A DNA stretch of 64,000 nucleotides from Synanceia verrucosa. Taxonomy: Eukaryota > Chordata > Actinopteri > Perciformes > Synanceiidae. Location of the stretch: NCBI GenBank assembly GCA_029721515.1, contig CM056554.1, positions 26,270,236 through 26,334,235 of the forward strand, in the 5' to 3' direction. Of the stretch, positions 22,475 to 35,648 are shown piece by piece; position 1 is the stretch's first letter; each line of letters starts with the position of its first letter. A program made the position numbers and the translations under genes. The notes under the pieces are model-generated. The model did no database searches, had not been told where the DNA came from, and saw only the letters and a list, made by a program, of their open reading frames with translations.

Positions 22475-23753
22475 TGAAGTCTACAATTCAATGCCACACA
22501 CATACTGGAACTGTACAAGGTCAACAGGACACTAAGAGCCTTCATCAAGAACTCCATGGGAATGTGGAAGACCCTAGAGGCCAACTCCCAAGCCAATTGC
22601 CCAAGTCATCATCAAGTGTGGCATATACCAAGGGAGGCACTATCACCACTGCTGTTCTGCACAGGTCTGAACCCCCTCAGTCACATCATCACAAAGAGCG
22701 GCTTCGGATACCGATTCCGAAGTGGGGCAACAATCAGCCACCTGCTCTACATGGATGACATCAAGCTGTATGCCGGGATTGAGCGAGAAATTGACTCACT
22801 GATCCACACCACCAGGATCTACAGCAACAACATAGGGATGTCATTCGGATTGGACAAGTGTGGCCGGATGGTATCGTGGAGAGGCAAGATAATCAGAACT
22901 GAAGGGGTGGACCTACCAGAGGGCAGGATAGGAGACATCCAAGACAGCTACAAATATCTTGGTATCCCACAGGCTAATGGAAACCATGAGGAGGCCGCAA
23001 GTCAGCTGAATGGGAAGAACAAAGTCCAAGCCATCAACATGTACGCACTACCAGTCATCAGATACCCCGCTGGGATCATAAGCTGGCCAAAGGAGGAGAT
23101 AGAAGCCACAGATATCAAGACAAGGAAGCTCCTCACCATGCACGGAGGGTTTCACCCCAAGTCCAGCACCCTGAGGCTGTACACTAAGCGGAAAGAGGGA
23201 GGCCAAGGACTAGTGAACATCAGAGCCACTGTCCAGGATGAAACATCGAAAATCCAAGAATACATCAGGAAAATGGCCCCAAAAGATAAACTGCCCAGTG
23301 AAAGCCTCAGGCAGCAGGAACCTGAAAAGTGTGAGGAGAGGGAGGAGTAGACAACATGGAGGGACAAGCCTCTACATGGCATGTACCACCGTCAGATAGA
23401 GGAAGTGGCTGATATCAAGAAGACCTACCAATGGCTGGAAAATGCTGGGCCGAGAGACAGCACAGAGGCACTGATCATGGCAGCACAAGAACAGGCCCTG
23501 AGCACGAGGGCTATAGGGGCCAGAATCTTCAACAGTAGACCAGACCCAAGGTGCAGGCTGTGTAAGGAGGCCCCTGAGACAGTCCAGCACATAGTAGCGG
23601 GATGTAAGATGCTAGCTGGATCAGCGTATATTGTTAGCTCCTGGCTAACCAACCGGACATAGTGGTGATGGACAAAGAGCAGCAGAGGGCAGTGATGATA
23701 GATGTGGCGGTACCAGCTGATGCCAACATCAAGAAGAAGGAGCACAAATTTAG
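22475..23753 (+). pseudogene. R2-like LINE remnant (restriction-like endonuclease type)
   Basis: The start reads LELYKVNRTLRAFIKNSMGMWKT-type sequence in broken frames. The frame 22556-23350 then gives LSPLLFCTGLNPL, the catalytic YMDD near 22750-22761, and GMSFGLDKCGRM, YKYLGIPQANGNHEEA and HGGFHPKSSTLRLYTKRK-type blocks. A second frame (23381-23662) has a CCHC finger (CRLCKEAPETVQHIVAGC). A third short stretch, about 23650-23750, keeps VIDVAVPAD-like sequence of the C-terminal restriction-like endonuclease. Two internal deletions are evident, one after EEAAS near 22997 and one between the CCHC finger and the endonuclease near 23625-23645. The 5' side is truncated next to the Tc1 element, and the 3' side stops abruptly against the BEL LTR. 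R2, R4 or Rex6 affinity was not resolved. Confidence 0.8.
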
Positions 23754-24444
23754 TTGCAGCAGAATCATCATCACCTTAGCACCGTGAAAACTGTGTGTCA
23801 GGATATACAAACATAAACAAACAAACAAGTCACCATACAGTCTTCACAGTACAATCTTCATATTTGTGCATCAATATTAAAACATCAACATTCACTTGCC
23901 CATGAAGCTCCATGCACATTGATACAAAGTTACATACAGATACGTTTCAACCATAATACACAAACATACCTTGCTGTGCTCACCAAGGATGCAAAATGGC
24001 TAATAATCTTCTCTTCTGTTGTTAAAACAGGCGTCAAAGTTCTCCTTTTTGGTGCAAATGAAGCATAGGTTAAGCTGGAGCATGGACATCAAGCTTTGTG
24101 GCCCAGGCTCAAACAAAGCAGCTTCCTAATTACTCACACCTGTTTGGCTACCTTTACAGGTCTCTCTCGTGGAGCTACTGTGTCACTCAAAGGACAAAAT
24201 TCAACACCCCAAGTCCATACAAGATTCACACACAATACTCACTCTCAACTTCCCACACCAACCATTTAAAAACACATACAAAATAGAAATATTATTTGAT
24301 TAAGTTTTATATTTGTAAATATAGATAGAATGTAAACAAAACATTTAAAGAGTTTTACTGAAACAATGATGAAAACAAATGAGAAACACATACAAGGACT
24401 AGTGTGGTCCTTTACACTCCCACCAATCATGTCATGTTGCCACA
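23754..24444 (-). repeat. BEL 3' LTR, truncated at its outer end
   Basis: Near-identical to 31117-31437 plus 41929-42225, with small indels (for example AACA repeats near 23817). Its inner end is set at 24444 by TGTGGCAAC (reverse strand). Its outer end stops just before the AATAAA-type polyadenylation signal seen in the other LTR copy, and joins R2-like LINE sequence directly. Confidence 0.85.
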
Positions 24445-24602
24445 AACCATACATGATTCCCCATAATTCTTCAAAGGACCAGTCACCACCCCCAAAGTGT
24501 GCAAATAAGCATAAAATATGTTAATGAAATGGGTTATGTATATTGCAGCTGTTTGTGTGATGTGTGTATATGTGTGTGTGCACTCTTTGTAACTATTCAC
24601 TT

Positions 24603-27600
24603 TCAAGTAGCAGAACCAGCTTGTGTATTGGTCTTTCTATGATTGAGGGTTTCCATGGGGAATTGGGTTTGTAAAAATCTCCATTCTCCCACTTGTACTT
24701 TGACTCTTCGCACCAAGCCATCGCTATCCACAGTTGTTTCCACCACTCGTCCCAACTGCCAGTGGTTCGTTGGAAAGATTTCTTCTTTAATGATGACCAC
24801 ATCATTCACTTTGAGATTGCGTCGAGGGACATGCCACTTTTGCCGCATGGAGAGGTCGCTTTTCCATCGGCTCCAGAACTGCTCGATCAGATACTGAATC
24901 CTGCGCCATCTTTTGGCACCATATACATCCTCTTTCACAAACTTTCCAGGAGGTGGAAGAGCCATCTTTGATTTCATTAGAATGAGATGGTTGGGTGTTA
25001 AAGGCTCAAGAGAATTGGGGTCATTTATTCCATCTGTGCTCAGAGGGGGGCTGTTGACAATAGCCATGGCCTCATAAAACAATGTTCTCAGAGAGGCATC
25101 ATCAAGCCTACCTATGCTCTGGGCCAGTGTAGCATTCAGGACATTTCGTATGGTGCGTATTTGACGCTCCCACACGCCATCAGCATGGCTTGCTGAGGGG
25201 GCGTTGAACACAAACTCACACTGCTTCTCAGCCAGGAAGTTTTCAAGGGCCTGGTAGTCGCACTGTTTGAGTGATTCTCTTAATTCATTCTTGGCACCTA
25301 CGAAATTTCTGCCCTGGTCACAGCGGAGTTGGCACACAGCTCCTCTTAGACTGTGAAGCACCGAAGAGCATTGATGAATGAATCTGTGGACAGAGCTTCC
25401 AACATCTCTAAGTGCACAGCTCGAGAGTAGAGACAGGTGAGTATCAAGCCATACCTCTTGTGCTCCTTGCGATTTCTCTTAATAAGAAAAGGGCCAAAGC
25501 AATCCATACCGCACTTTGTGAATGGAGCAGATTCTTCAACACGCTCTTTGGGCAGCTCAGCCATCTGCTGCTCTTCAACTGGACGCCTCAGCTTCTGGCA
25601 CTGCACACACTTATGAATGAACTTAGAGACCAACTTGCTGCAGCCAAGGATCCAAAATCCATTTGCTCTGAGCTCCATTTGAGTTTGACTTCTGCCCTGA
25701 TGGCATACTTGAGAGTGACAGAATGAGCTGAGTAACGTGACCCTTGTTGGGTAGAATGATGGGATGACGAAACTCTTCACTGAGAGATGCATGTTTCAAT
25801 CTTCCGCCAACATGGAGTATGCCTTCACTCAAGATTGGATCGAGACGAAAGAGAGGAACTTGGAAGACTGTGCCCCATTTCAAGTGTTTTGATCTCTTGG
25901 CTGAATGACTGCTGTTGGACAAGGCTTATCAAGACTTTAGCTGCACTTTCACGTTCTTTGACAGTCACAACATCTGTGAGACACTTTTGTCTAATGGTAA
26001 GTCTTTTAATTCTTGCCACTACCTTGAGGAGTGTTGCCCAGGATGAGACTCTAGATAGGCGCTCGAGTATGTCTGTGCACTTGCTTGTGCATGATGTAAA
26101 CACCTGGGCTGCTTTCACCTCTGGGTCGCCAACCAAGAGGTTGTTTGGTGCACAGGGTTCAAGTTGTAACTCCTCTTTCCACAGGAACTCAGGACCAGGT
26201 AACCAGTTGCTTAATGGAATCTCAGATGCTTTAAGTCCCCTAGAGGCGTGATGGGCTGGGTTCTCTGCAGTATCAACATAATGCCATTGGCTTGGGTTAG
26301 CATTCTCTCTTATTGACTGGACATGATTTGCTACGAACACATGAAACCTGCGTGCCTCATTGTTAATGTATGCTAGAGTGACTTTTGAATCTGTCCAGAA
26401 GAACTTATCATTGATGTTCATGTTCAGTTCTGATTTCAGCATCACACTCAGTCGGGCTGCAAGCACAGCAGCTGAAAGTTCTAGACGGGGGATACTAGTG
26501 ACCTTGGAAGGAGCAACCCTAGTCTTAGCCATGACAAGGCTGCAGTAGATGTTGTTGTGGTAATTTTTGTATCGAAGGTAGGAGCATGCACCATATCCCA
26601 CACAACTAGTGTCTGAAAAGTGGTGCAGTTCAACACTCACAATCTTGCCAAAGTGTGGTGGATAGTAACATCTGGCGATTGAGACATCTTTCAGCCCTTC
26701 GAGGCCAGTTTTCCATTCCTCCCACCGTGGGCACAAGTGCATCATCCCATTGAACATTTCTGCGACACAGCTCCTGGAGAATGCACTTTCCACTCAAAAC
26801 AAATGGGGCCACAAACCCCAGTGGTCATACAAGGAGGCCACCACTGACAGAATGCCACAGCGGGTGTCAGGCTTGTCTTTCAAATTAACATTAAAACTGA
26901 AGTGGTCGCTTTTGACTAACCACTGAATGCCCAGAGCAATGTTCCACTGAGGCAGAGTCTTGATTAAGGTCCAGGCATTCAACACCTGTTGCTCTCTCGG
27001 ATGGATCCACACAACTGAGAACTTCACTCTCATTTGAGTTGAGTTTGTGGAGCCTTAAACCCCCTTTTTTGCACAACTGCTGGGCTTCGACAATCAATTC
27101 AGAGGCTTCTTTGATTGAGGGAATACTCAAAAGCCCATCGTCAACATAAAAACTGTTTGCAACAAAGGCGGCTGCAGAGGGATAGTCTCATGCTGTTGTG
27201 CCAAGTACTTCAAGCCAAAGTTAGCGCATCCTGGGGAGGATGCAGCACCAAAAAGATGGACAGCCATCTGGTATTCTTTGGACTCTTGTTCAAGGTCTCC
27301 CTGCTCCCACCATAGAAACCTCAAATAGCTGCGGTTCTCAGGTGTGACACAGAATTGATGGAACATTCTTTCAGTATCACAGATGATGGCTACTGCTTCC
27401 TTTCTGAAACGGCAGAGAACTCCCACCAGAGAGTTAAGGTGTTAAGGTGTCATTGAGGGAGATGCCATAAAATTTAGCTGAGCAATCAAAGACCACCCTT
27501 AGCTTGCCAGGTTTCTCAGGATGGTATATGCCATGGTGAGGTATATACCAACAGACCTCTCCATCTGCTGTCTCTGGAACTGGCTCTGCATCACCATTGC

Positions 27601-28954
27601 TGATCACATCCTCCATAAAGGCTTTATAATGATCATGGAACTGCTGATTGCCTTTTAGCTTTCTCTTCAAATGCTGCAGGCGAATTGTGGCCAGTTTTTC
27701 ATTATTTGGCAGTAGGGGAGGACTTTGGCCCTTGAACGGAAGAGGCATCGCTAAATGGCCATTTGGTCTCTGTCGGATGGTTTCATTTAGGAGCTGAATA
27801 AAGTGCACATCATCTTGGGAGACAAGTTTGCACTCTGAGTTTCTCTCACTGAAATCTGACTCTAGCACTCTCAGGATGTCTGCAGCGGTTGGCATGGCAA
27901 TCTCCTTCACTGCAACTCTATGCACGAACCCCTGGCTTCCTCGTCTGTCCAGATGTGAATTTGCTGCACCTGTGATGCTCCATCCCAACTCAGTCTTTTG
28001 TGCGAATGGCTCATTTTCATGTCCAGTGATGACCTCTAGAGGCGCCAGAGCTGAAGGACAGTCATAGCCTATTAGCAAACCCACATCACAGTCTTGAAGT
28101 GATGGCAACTCATGTGCCAGATGTTTAAGATGAGACCATTGCAAAGCTGTAGATGCAGTTGGTATACAGAATCTATCAACAGGAATAAAGTCACGTGTAT
28201 ATGCTTGCCGTAACATAACATGATTGTCATTATGGAAGCTTCTAACTTGCAGGCCAACTACACTTTGAGTGGGTATAACTGTATCTACAGCAGTCATTGT
28301 ACTGAGCTTCAACTGCAATGGTTGAGTGGCTACGTTCAGCTCTCTGGCAAGATCTTCCAGGACAAAAGTTGAATCGCTCTGTGTATCAAGAAGAGCATAT
28401 GTGAGAATTTCTTTTTCAGGTTCATTTACAGATGACAGATAAACAGGAACGACACTTGACGTGGCAGATGCCTCTCTAATGACAGTATGGGAGTTGACTT
28501 TATGGATCTCCTGAGTTACCTGTCCTTCTGTAGGAGTGGAACCTTTCGTCGTGACTTCTCCTGGTTTCCTCCCTCCTTCATGCAAACAGGTTGGATGGCG
28601 GCGGCCACACACCCCACAGAGATGCTTCATCCTACAGTCTTTGGTGATATGGCCTTTATGTAAACATCCAAAGCAAAGATGATTTTGATGTATGAATGTC
28701 TTTTTATCTCCCATAGGCTTGGCAGCGAAGACTGGACACTTAGCTATGCCATGCGATTCTTCTTTGCAGATGAGACAAGGCAACCTGGGCCTAGGAAATG
28801 ACACACTTTCTGAGACCTTTGATGTGTGATCTTTTGACTGGACACTTGTGCTAAAAGCCTTTGCTTTTTTAGATGACTTATCATCTGGGGTTCTAGAATT
28901 TAGAAAGAGGGGAGAGGCGATGGGGTTACAGGCTATGCGAGCCTCTTTTAACAT
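24603..28954 (-). pseudogene. pol: BEL/Pao pol: protease, RT, RNase H, integrase, broken
   Basis: Reading from 28954 downward, the first frame (to 27434) has three CCHC-like clusters (CLICKEESHGIAKC, CFGCLHKGHITKDC, CGVCGRRHPTC) and the BEL-type protease with LLDTQSDSTF. The N-terminal RT follows (WYIPHHGIYHPEKPGKLRV, FDCSAKF). RT continues near 27426-27127 (DTERMFHQFCV, FLWWEQGDL) with the catalytic YVDD near 27138-27149. RNase H (26793-25825) keeps FSDTSCVGYGA and FFWTDSKVTLAYI. Integrase follows, with HKCVQCQKLRRP, D in GMDCFGPF, D in RCDQGRNF and E in DGVWERQI, and ends at the stop near 24603. At least five frame changes or stops separate these blocks (near 27430, 27125, 27000, 26800 and 25800-25350). 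Catalytic residues seen are conserved. Confidence 0.93.
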
Positions 28955-30507
28955 AAATTCTGTGAAGCGATTGAAGGCTGGATATTCTCCAGATGCATCA
29001 AGCTCATCTACAACACCCTACTCCATTTTCGTACAATCCAATCTGGCAGTTTTTTTCAAGAGCTTATGATTTTCCTCACAGTCATATGACCAGTATGACC
29101 AGTCCTTTAACATGGGGCATTGCTTCTGCACAGCTTTTTAAGAAATATGCAAACTCTCTTAATGCAGAAGAATCATTGGAATTAATCTTAGGCCATTTCA
29201 TAAGTTTGTCTCTGAATGCTTTCTGTACAACAAATGGATTTCCATAGCGGTCCTCTAAAACTGCCCAGGCACCCTCATATGCATCTTCAGAACTCCGGTA
29301 GAAGAACCCTTCTACTGCTTTGCGTGCCTCTCCTGTAAGGTAGCTTTTCAGGTTAAGCATCTTTTCACTGGCAGGGATAGGCTTTCTACCAATTCAAGTT
29401 AGGAAAGACATTTTAAAGTCAACAAACTTCAGAGGATCACCAGAGAAGACAGCTGGTTCAGGAACAGGAAGGCGATTTAAGCTTAATGAACTTGCAATTG
29501 CTTCAGCCAATCCGGCTGTTTCACTATGAGATGGTGTCTGTGATTGCAACACTGTGGCTCCTACACTCAGGGGTCGATTTGAATTCATAAGTGTAGTGGT
29601 TTTCGCAGGGGCTCATTCATAGCGTTCCTTCACTTCATTTTCCACTCCACCTTCAAATTTATCATATGTCCGAGCCTGAGCTGCAGCCACCTTGACATCC
29701 ATATCTGCTTGCATCATTTTCAGCCTTGATTTCTCCTCTTCCAGTTTCAGCTCAACTTCAGTTTGCTTTTGCCTCATTTCTGCCATCACCTGTGACTCAT
29801 GAAGTTTCCAATCACTTTCCAGCTTAGTGAGTTTACTCTGTTGAGCTTGTATCTCCTGCATGGACCTTGCTTGCCCCAATTTGGCTTCAAGATCTGCTTC
29901 TGCATCTGCTCACTTACTGGAAGCCTTAGAAGTGGAGATGGACACGTCATCTAATCCTTCAGGCCCCTCTGAGATGACACTTTCAGTGTTTGTTCCACCA
30001 AAAATGGGTTTATATTCATCTCTGTTTAAAATCATTCTCACCCTTTGCTTTTCAACCTCTGCTTTAAAGGTGTCACGGGTAACGGCCACTTCCATTCGTT
30101 TACTCACTATATCACATATTTCTAGTTGTCAGTGTATTACAAGCATCCATTTTCCGCACAACATCTGGAGTGTTAGTTGAATTGCGTTGCAGTGGCTCAT
30201 AATTTTGATGTACACAGTCACATCCATTTGAATGTACTGATTTATTTTATCAAGATCCTCCTTTGAACAGAATTGCTTTAGACTTTTCCTACATTCTTTT
30301 GCTATCCCCTTCCAGGAGTCATAAGACCTTAAGAATGCATTTACATGCTTTTTTGCTTGTTCTTCACGCATCTGTTGGCCTCTTTCAGTGAGTTGCCTTT
30401 CACGAGTGCCAGAGACAACTTCTTCAGCTGATTTTCCTTGTCCTGCTGGAGGTGCTGGAGATGTCTCTCTCATCAGTGGATTTACCCTTTTCTTCTGTCA
30501 CTGACAT
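28955..30507 (-). pseudogene. gag: BEL/Pao gag, broken
   Basis: A possible start is the ATG at 30507 (MSVTEEKGKS), with a second frame from 30473. Fragments in order are an N-terminal helical region (VNAFLRSYDSWKGIAKECRK), a linker (GPEGLDDVSISTSKASSK), a strongly charged coiled coil (29879-29613, heavy in Glu, Lys and Gln) and the conserved BEL gag core. The core has EPAVFSGDPLKFVDFKMSF near 29450-29400, LKSYLTGEARKAVEGFFY near 29350-29290 and a FAYFLKSCAEAM stretch near 29130. Stops or frameshifts separate all five pieces. The region joins pol in the same orientation and is clearly nonfunctional as read. Confidence 0.85.
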
Positions 30508-31060
30508 TTTTAACTTACGACTTTATGTGATTGCAATTATCTTTAAGTGATAAACTAAAATGGAGTTATGTCTTAATGAGTGTTATGTTGCACCTCACAT
30601 TAAACATAAGAGAAAAGAGAAAAGAGAAAATGGGCCCATCACAAATCATTAAGCTACTGTTTAAACTGTATTCAATAACATGGGCCTGAGCTTGCTTGCT
30701 TTAACTTCAAAATGTAAAAAAGGCTTCGCTTAACCATGTAATTTCAAACATTAAAAATTTGCATTTGAAATAAAGCCATTAAACATTCACGTTGCTTTAA
30801 GCATTTTAGATAGCCATGTCTTCTCAAACTTTTAACTTAAATTTTCATTCGCACCCAAAGTCACTGTACCCATTGCTTGGATCAGGTGAAGGACTGCACT
30901 GAGAAAGTTCAGTTCATCTAAAATTGTCCCTTCATAAGAGTTCTCTCACCGCATCTGCAGTCTCTGTTTAAGATGGTAACACACAGCAGGCTTTGTCTTC
31001 TGGAACTGAACCGGCAGGAACGACCCAGCAGACGACCCAGATGTAGCATTGAGTTTTCAC
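30508..31060 (-). other. BEL 5' leader
   Basis: Sequence between the gag start and the inner end of the 5' LTR, with no long open frame. An AGAAAAGAGAAAAGAG purine block lies at about 30612-30628. A primer binding site could not be assigned with confidence. Confidence 0.5.
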
Positions 31061-31437
31061 TGTTGCAACCCTTGGATCCCCAAAGAGAGTCTCGACAGAT
31101 GCTCAAGGTGTCTTTTATTTAGTTGCAGCAGAATCATCATTACCTTAGCACTGTGAAAACTGTGTCAGGATATACAAACATAAACAAGTCACCATACAGT
31201 CTTCACAGTACAATCTTCATATTTGTGCATCAATATTAAAACATCAACAAGCATTCATTTGCCCATGAAGCTCCATACACATTGATACAATGTTACATAC
31301 AGATACAATGTTTCAACCATAATACACAAACATACCTCACTGCGCTCACCAAGGATGCAAAATGGCTAATAATCTTCTCTTCTGTCGTTAAAACAGGTGT
31401 CAAAGTTCTCCTTTTTGGTGCAAATGAAGCGTAGGTT
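31061..31437 (-). repeat. BEL 5' LTR, inner part
   Basis: In element orientation the LTR ends here at GGGTTGCAACA (31061 on the plus strand). It contains an AATAAA signal near 31110-31116, consistent with the R region. It is continuous with 41929-42225 once the inserted LINE and one 13-bp target copy are removed, as the uninterrupted copy at 23754-24444 confirms. Confidence 0.88.
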
Positions 31438-31510
31438 CCTGTTCTTGTTCTTGTTTAGTTGGCGGGTCGCCACCTACTGTACAAGAGTGTGTAGTATCAC
31501 CTCACATACC

Positions 31511-34500
31511 TCAGATTCTGTCTATCAGCCTTGTACTACGAAGAAAATTAAAGAGAGCCTTTCTCACCGCCCTCACTCCTTCACCTTCTCCCTCTGTTCC
31601 TAATATTCCCAATAGACTCCATTCATGCCTTGCTGCTCTGACTGCCTCCTTCAATACCTCTCTCTCCACTATGTATTTTGGACAACCTAATAATACATGT
31701 CCCACACTTTCTTTAATATTACACCTGTCACAGTGGTTGGAACACCTTTTCCCAAATTTATATAATGTGTCATTAAGCCAGGTGTGCCCCACTCTTAGTC
31801 TTGTCATAATAACCTCCTGTCTTCTGTTCCTTTCTTTGATAGTCTTTGTTGTTACTGACTTTTGTATTCTGTAAAACTCTCTACCTTTCTGATCCCCATC
31901 CCACCTCCTCTGCCATATTTCCATCCCTTTCTTCTTTATTAGTGCTTTTGTCTCTCCTTTCCCGAGGGGGATTGGGACTGTTATATTCCTTTCCAGTGCT
32001 TGTTTTGCCAATTTGTCTACAATTTCATTGCCTTTTACTCCTTCATGTGCTGGCACCCAACAAAACTGTACATCTACACCACCCTTATGTAATCTAAATA
32101 AACTGTGCTGAAGTTCAATAATCAAGTCCTCCCTAGTAGAATTTGTTGATTTGTTCGCTGCAATCGATCAATTTTTTGCAGCGCTGTTTTTGCTGCAGCT
32201 CCATAAGCTATACATCCATAATCTAATGCAGATCTCATCAGAGCTCTATATATATCAACCAGCGACTGTTTATCTGACCCCCAATCACATCCAGCTACAG
32301 CACGTAATAAGTAAATTACTTTTTTACATTTTGTTTCCAGATGATTCAAATGGGTTTTCCAAGTATACTTACTATCTAGCCATAATCCCAGATACTTGAA
32401 TTCCGATACCATCTCCATTGGTTTCCCATATAGTGTCAGTTTTCCAGTCTCTAACTTTCGTTTGTTTGTGAACATCATATAACATGACTTGCTTGCTGAC
32501 AGTTTAAATCCCCAATCATATGACCATTGCTCAACTTCTTTTATAGCTGTTTTCATATTTTCTATTAGAAATGCACAATTCCTGCCCCTCATCCATATGG
32601 TCCCATCATCTGCATACAATGCAGATTTTACACTTCCGCTGATGTTCAAGAATATGTAATTTATCATAATATTAAACAGCATTGGGCTGACGACACTTCC
32701 CTGTGGTATACCATTGTCCACCCCAGAGTCTTCCGAGAAATCCGATCCAACTTTGACTTTTATTTTCCTTTCAGTCAAGAAGTCCATTATCCAGTTGTAC
32801 ATTCTCCCTTCTATACCCAGTTTACTCAATTTAATAGGTAAGCCCTCTCTCCACATTGAGTCATATGCTTTTTCAATGTCAAAAAAATACAATTATCATT
32901 GATTCTTTCATTTTCAATGCCTTCTCCACCTCGTTACTGACTCTGACTTGAGCATCAACTGTGGATCTACCTTTCCGAAACCCACACTGATAGTTGCTAC
33001 ACAACCCTCTTTTTTCTATTTCATAAGATAATCTGTTTACTATTACTTTTTCCATCCACTTACACATATGAGATGTCAGGGCAATGTGTCTATAATTATC
33101 TGGGCTACTAGGATCCTTTCCTGGCTTGTTAAATGGAACTATAACTGCCCTTTTCCAACTATTTGGTATTGTTCCTTCTTTCCAGATTTTATTAAACAGT
33201 TTCAGCACAGTGTTGATCATTGTCTCTGGGAGATGCCTGAACATGGCATAACATAACTGATCCTCTCCTGGAGCTGTATTTCCAGTGCTTTGTAAAGCTG
33301 TTTTTAGTTCTTTCATGGTTAACTCTGTATCTAATGCTGACGTGCAACGCTCCCTCTTTCTCCTTATATTTCTGTTATCCCTAAGAATTCTCTCCTTCTG
33401 CTCCCTGTGTGTGCAATCTAGGTGATCACCACTGTGCACAGCAGCAAACACTTTCCCTAAGACATCTGCCTTGTCTTTGTTAGATGCAATAGTCTTTTGT
33501 CCACTCATCAGGGCTGGCATTTTAACTGTTTTTCTTTTCCCACTCATCTGTTTAAACATAGACCAAACACTCTGTAATTTGACTTCCCTACCTATCGAGG
33601 AGCAGAATTCTCTCCATGTCTTCTTTTTTGCAACTTTCATAGTTCTTCGAGCTACTGCCCTTTTCCTTTTGTATTCCATAAGATTTTCTTGTGACATATT
33701 CTTCCTTAGTTCTCTGAATGCCTTGTTCCGCTCTCTTATAACTTTACTGCACTCCTCAGTCCACCATGGAACCACCTTCTTCCTACCCTGTGTCATTTTC
33801 CCTGGAATACTACTTTTTGCAGCATTTATTATATGTTCAGTTATTTGTTTGGTACATTCCTCAATGCTTCCCTCTACATTTATAAGGTGAGCTGTCTCCT
33901 CACATCTTCTCTCAAATTTCTTCCAGTCTGCTTTGTCAAAACACCATCGAGTTATTGTGTATCCTTCTTGTTTATACACATTTTTTCTTACCCTGGTTAA
34001 TACTGGGAAGTGGTCACTGTCTATTGTGGATTCTCCCTTGGCACTCCATTCGCATGTTTTATCTAGGCAATTGGATACCAGCGTTAGATCTAAACATGAT
34101 ATTTTTCCCTTATTCACATCTACTCGTGTTCATCTCTGGCCATCATTAAGACAAACCAGTGACCTTTCCTCCATCATTTCTTCAACAATACTACCGTTAT
34201 TATCTGTGTGATTGCTTCCCCATAAGCTATTGTGCGCATTAAAATCCCCACACCATATTTCTCTCCTACAAGTTTCTCCTACCATTTCTCTGAACATGTC
34301 ACATGTTAGATTTTTACATGGATTATAGAAATTAATAACCTTAACGTTACCATACTGTCTTGCACAACACAGTTCCACCACAACGCACTCTACCTCTTCA
34401 GGTGAGGGAATCTTTCTATAAATGAGGTTATCTTTAATAAAAAATAGCACACCCACCTCCATTATGACTATTATTTCTATCCTTTCTAACAGAACTAAAC

Positions 34501-34690
34501 CCAGGAATAACAAAATCTAGTTGGGGTCGTAGCCATGTTTCTTGCACACAAATAACATCAGGAGCTATTTCTAGGTCACATATATATTTTTTTAATTATT
34601 GGCCATTAGCTATTAGACTCCTGGCATTCCATTGAAGTATATGAAGAACCATTATAAATGTTTCAATCCTCCGTTTGACCATTCTTCGTT
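31511..34690 (-). pseudogene. I-clade LINE ORF2: endonuclease, RT, RNase H, broken
   Basis: Endonuclease begins near 34690 (APDVICVQETWLRPQ) and continues with VINFYNPCKN and WCGDFNAHNSLWGS to an in-frame TGA at 34130-34132. The next frame opens at 34117 and includes DSDHFPVLT. Reverse transcriptase follows with NTAPGEDQLCY, RAVIVPFNKPGKDPS, then, after a one-base slip in a T run near 32881-32887, FFDIEKAYDSMW, GIPQGSVVSPMLFN and the catalytic YADD near 32610. RNase H (31511-32125) keeps only its C-terminal half (FCWVPAHEGVKGNEIVDKLA) and then a CCHC finger (CDRCNIKESVGHVLLGC). The RT thumb and the first RNase H motifs are missing at the junction near 32122-32150, an internal deletion. The copy cannot encode a working ORF2. 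Confidence 0.92.
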
Positions 34691-34816
34691 AGGTCAGTAC
34701 TCGTCAGCATTGCATGTATTTGAGCTGCTTTTACATCTTTTATATCCAAGAACTTAACTGCTGCCTCCACTATTGTCCTGATCCTATCACTTTTCTTTGA
34801 CATCTGAGCTGCAACA

Positions 34817-35648
34817 TTATGCAACATTTTTCACTACCATTGTGCTGTCATTTACTCTACACTGGTGCGCACAGGTCTGGATTACAGGCAGAGGGCCTGC
34901 AGGGGTTTGTGTCTGATTCACAGATACATTGGTTTGGCTTTTATCTGTGGTATTTGGGGTTATTTTACTGTTTGTTCCCTCCATTCTCACTTTCTTTAGA
35001 GCTTCTGCATAGGACAGTTTTTCCATTATTTTCACTCTCTGAGCTTCTCTGGCTTGTTCTCCTCCGCAGTTACAGCATTTAATTTTGGCATCTTTTGCAC
35101 ATTTTCCATACTCATGTGGGCCTCCACATCTCGCACATCTCAAATTCCCTTTACACTGGTTAGCTGTATGCCCAATTCTTTGGCATGCATAGCATCTGAG
35201 CGGCCTTGGAATGTATTCCCGCACTGTGTAACTAACAAAACCCATCTGCACAGACTTGGGAAGGGACTTCTCGAATAACAGGATCCCTGACATTGTGTCT
35301 TTCAGAGTACCATCTCTCTTGCTCTTGATGCATGTAGCCTCCAACACTTTACCTCCCTTGATTTCGTTCATGATGTCTACTATGGGCATGTTAAGCGGTA
35401 CACCTGAAATGACTCCCCTCAATTTTGCCAGTGCCCCAGGGATGTGAGCTCTCATCCTTTCCCCAAGCAATGTGTTCATCTTTAGGATCTTTTCCTGCTG
35501 CTGTGGGCTGACCGCATGTATAAGCACACATCTGTTATTCATAAACCTTGCAAACTTTATTTTCCCAGTCTCCTCCTCAATTGCTTTCGTTAGTTTAATT
35601 GGGTGATAGTGCCCACCGTCCCGGTTAAACTCGATCATTACTTTCCAT
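34817..35648 (-). pseudogene. I-clade LINE ORF1 (nucleic-acid binding protein), split
   Basis: The frame reads from the Gmr1 insertion at 35648 down to the stop at 34817. A central domain (YHPIKLTKAIEEETGKIKFA) resembles the RNA-recognition-like part of I-type ORF1. It is followed by zinc knuckles (CYACQRIGHTANQC, CARCGGPHEYGKC, CCNCGGE). The reading frame continues in phase on the far side of the Gmr1 element, where the first ATG is at 41635 (minus), so the insertion splits ORF1 after about nine codons. The apparent open frame that begins at 35779 is partly Gmr1 LTR and is not the true start. The third knuckle appears incomplete. Confidence 0.88.

Noticed and set aside
23754..24365. BEL LTR ending at 24365, where the two copies diverge
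   Set aside because: The inverted end TGTGGCAAC at 24444 pairs with GTTGCAACA at 31061, so the divergence marks truncation of the other copy, not the LTR end.
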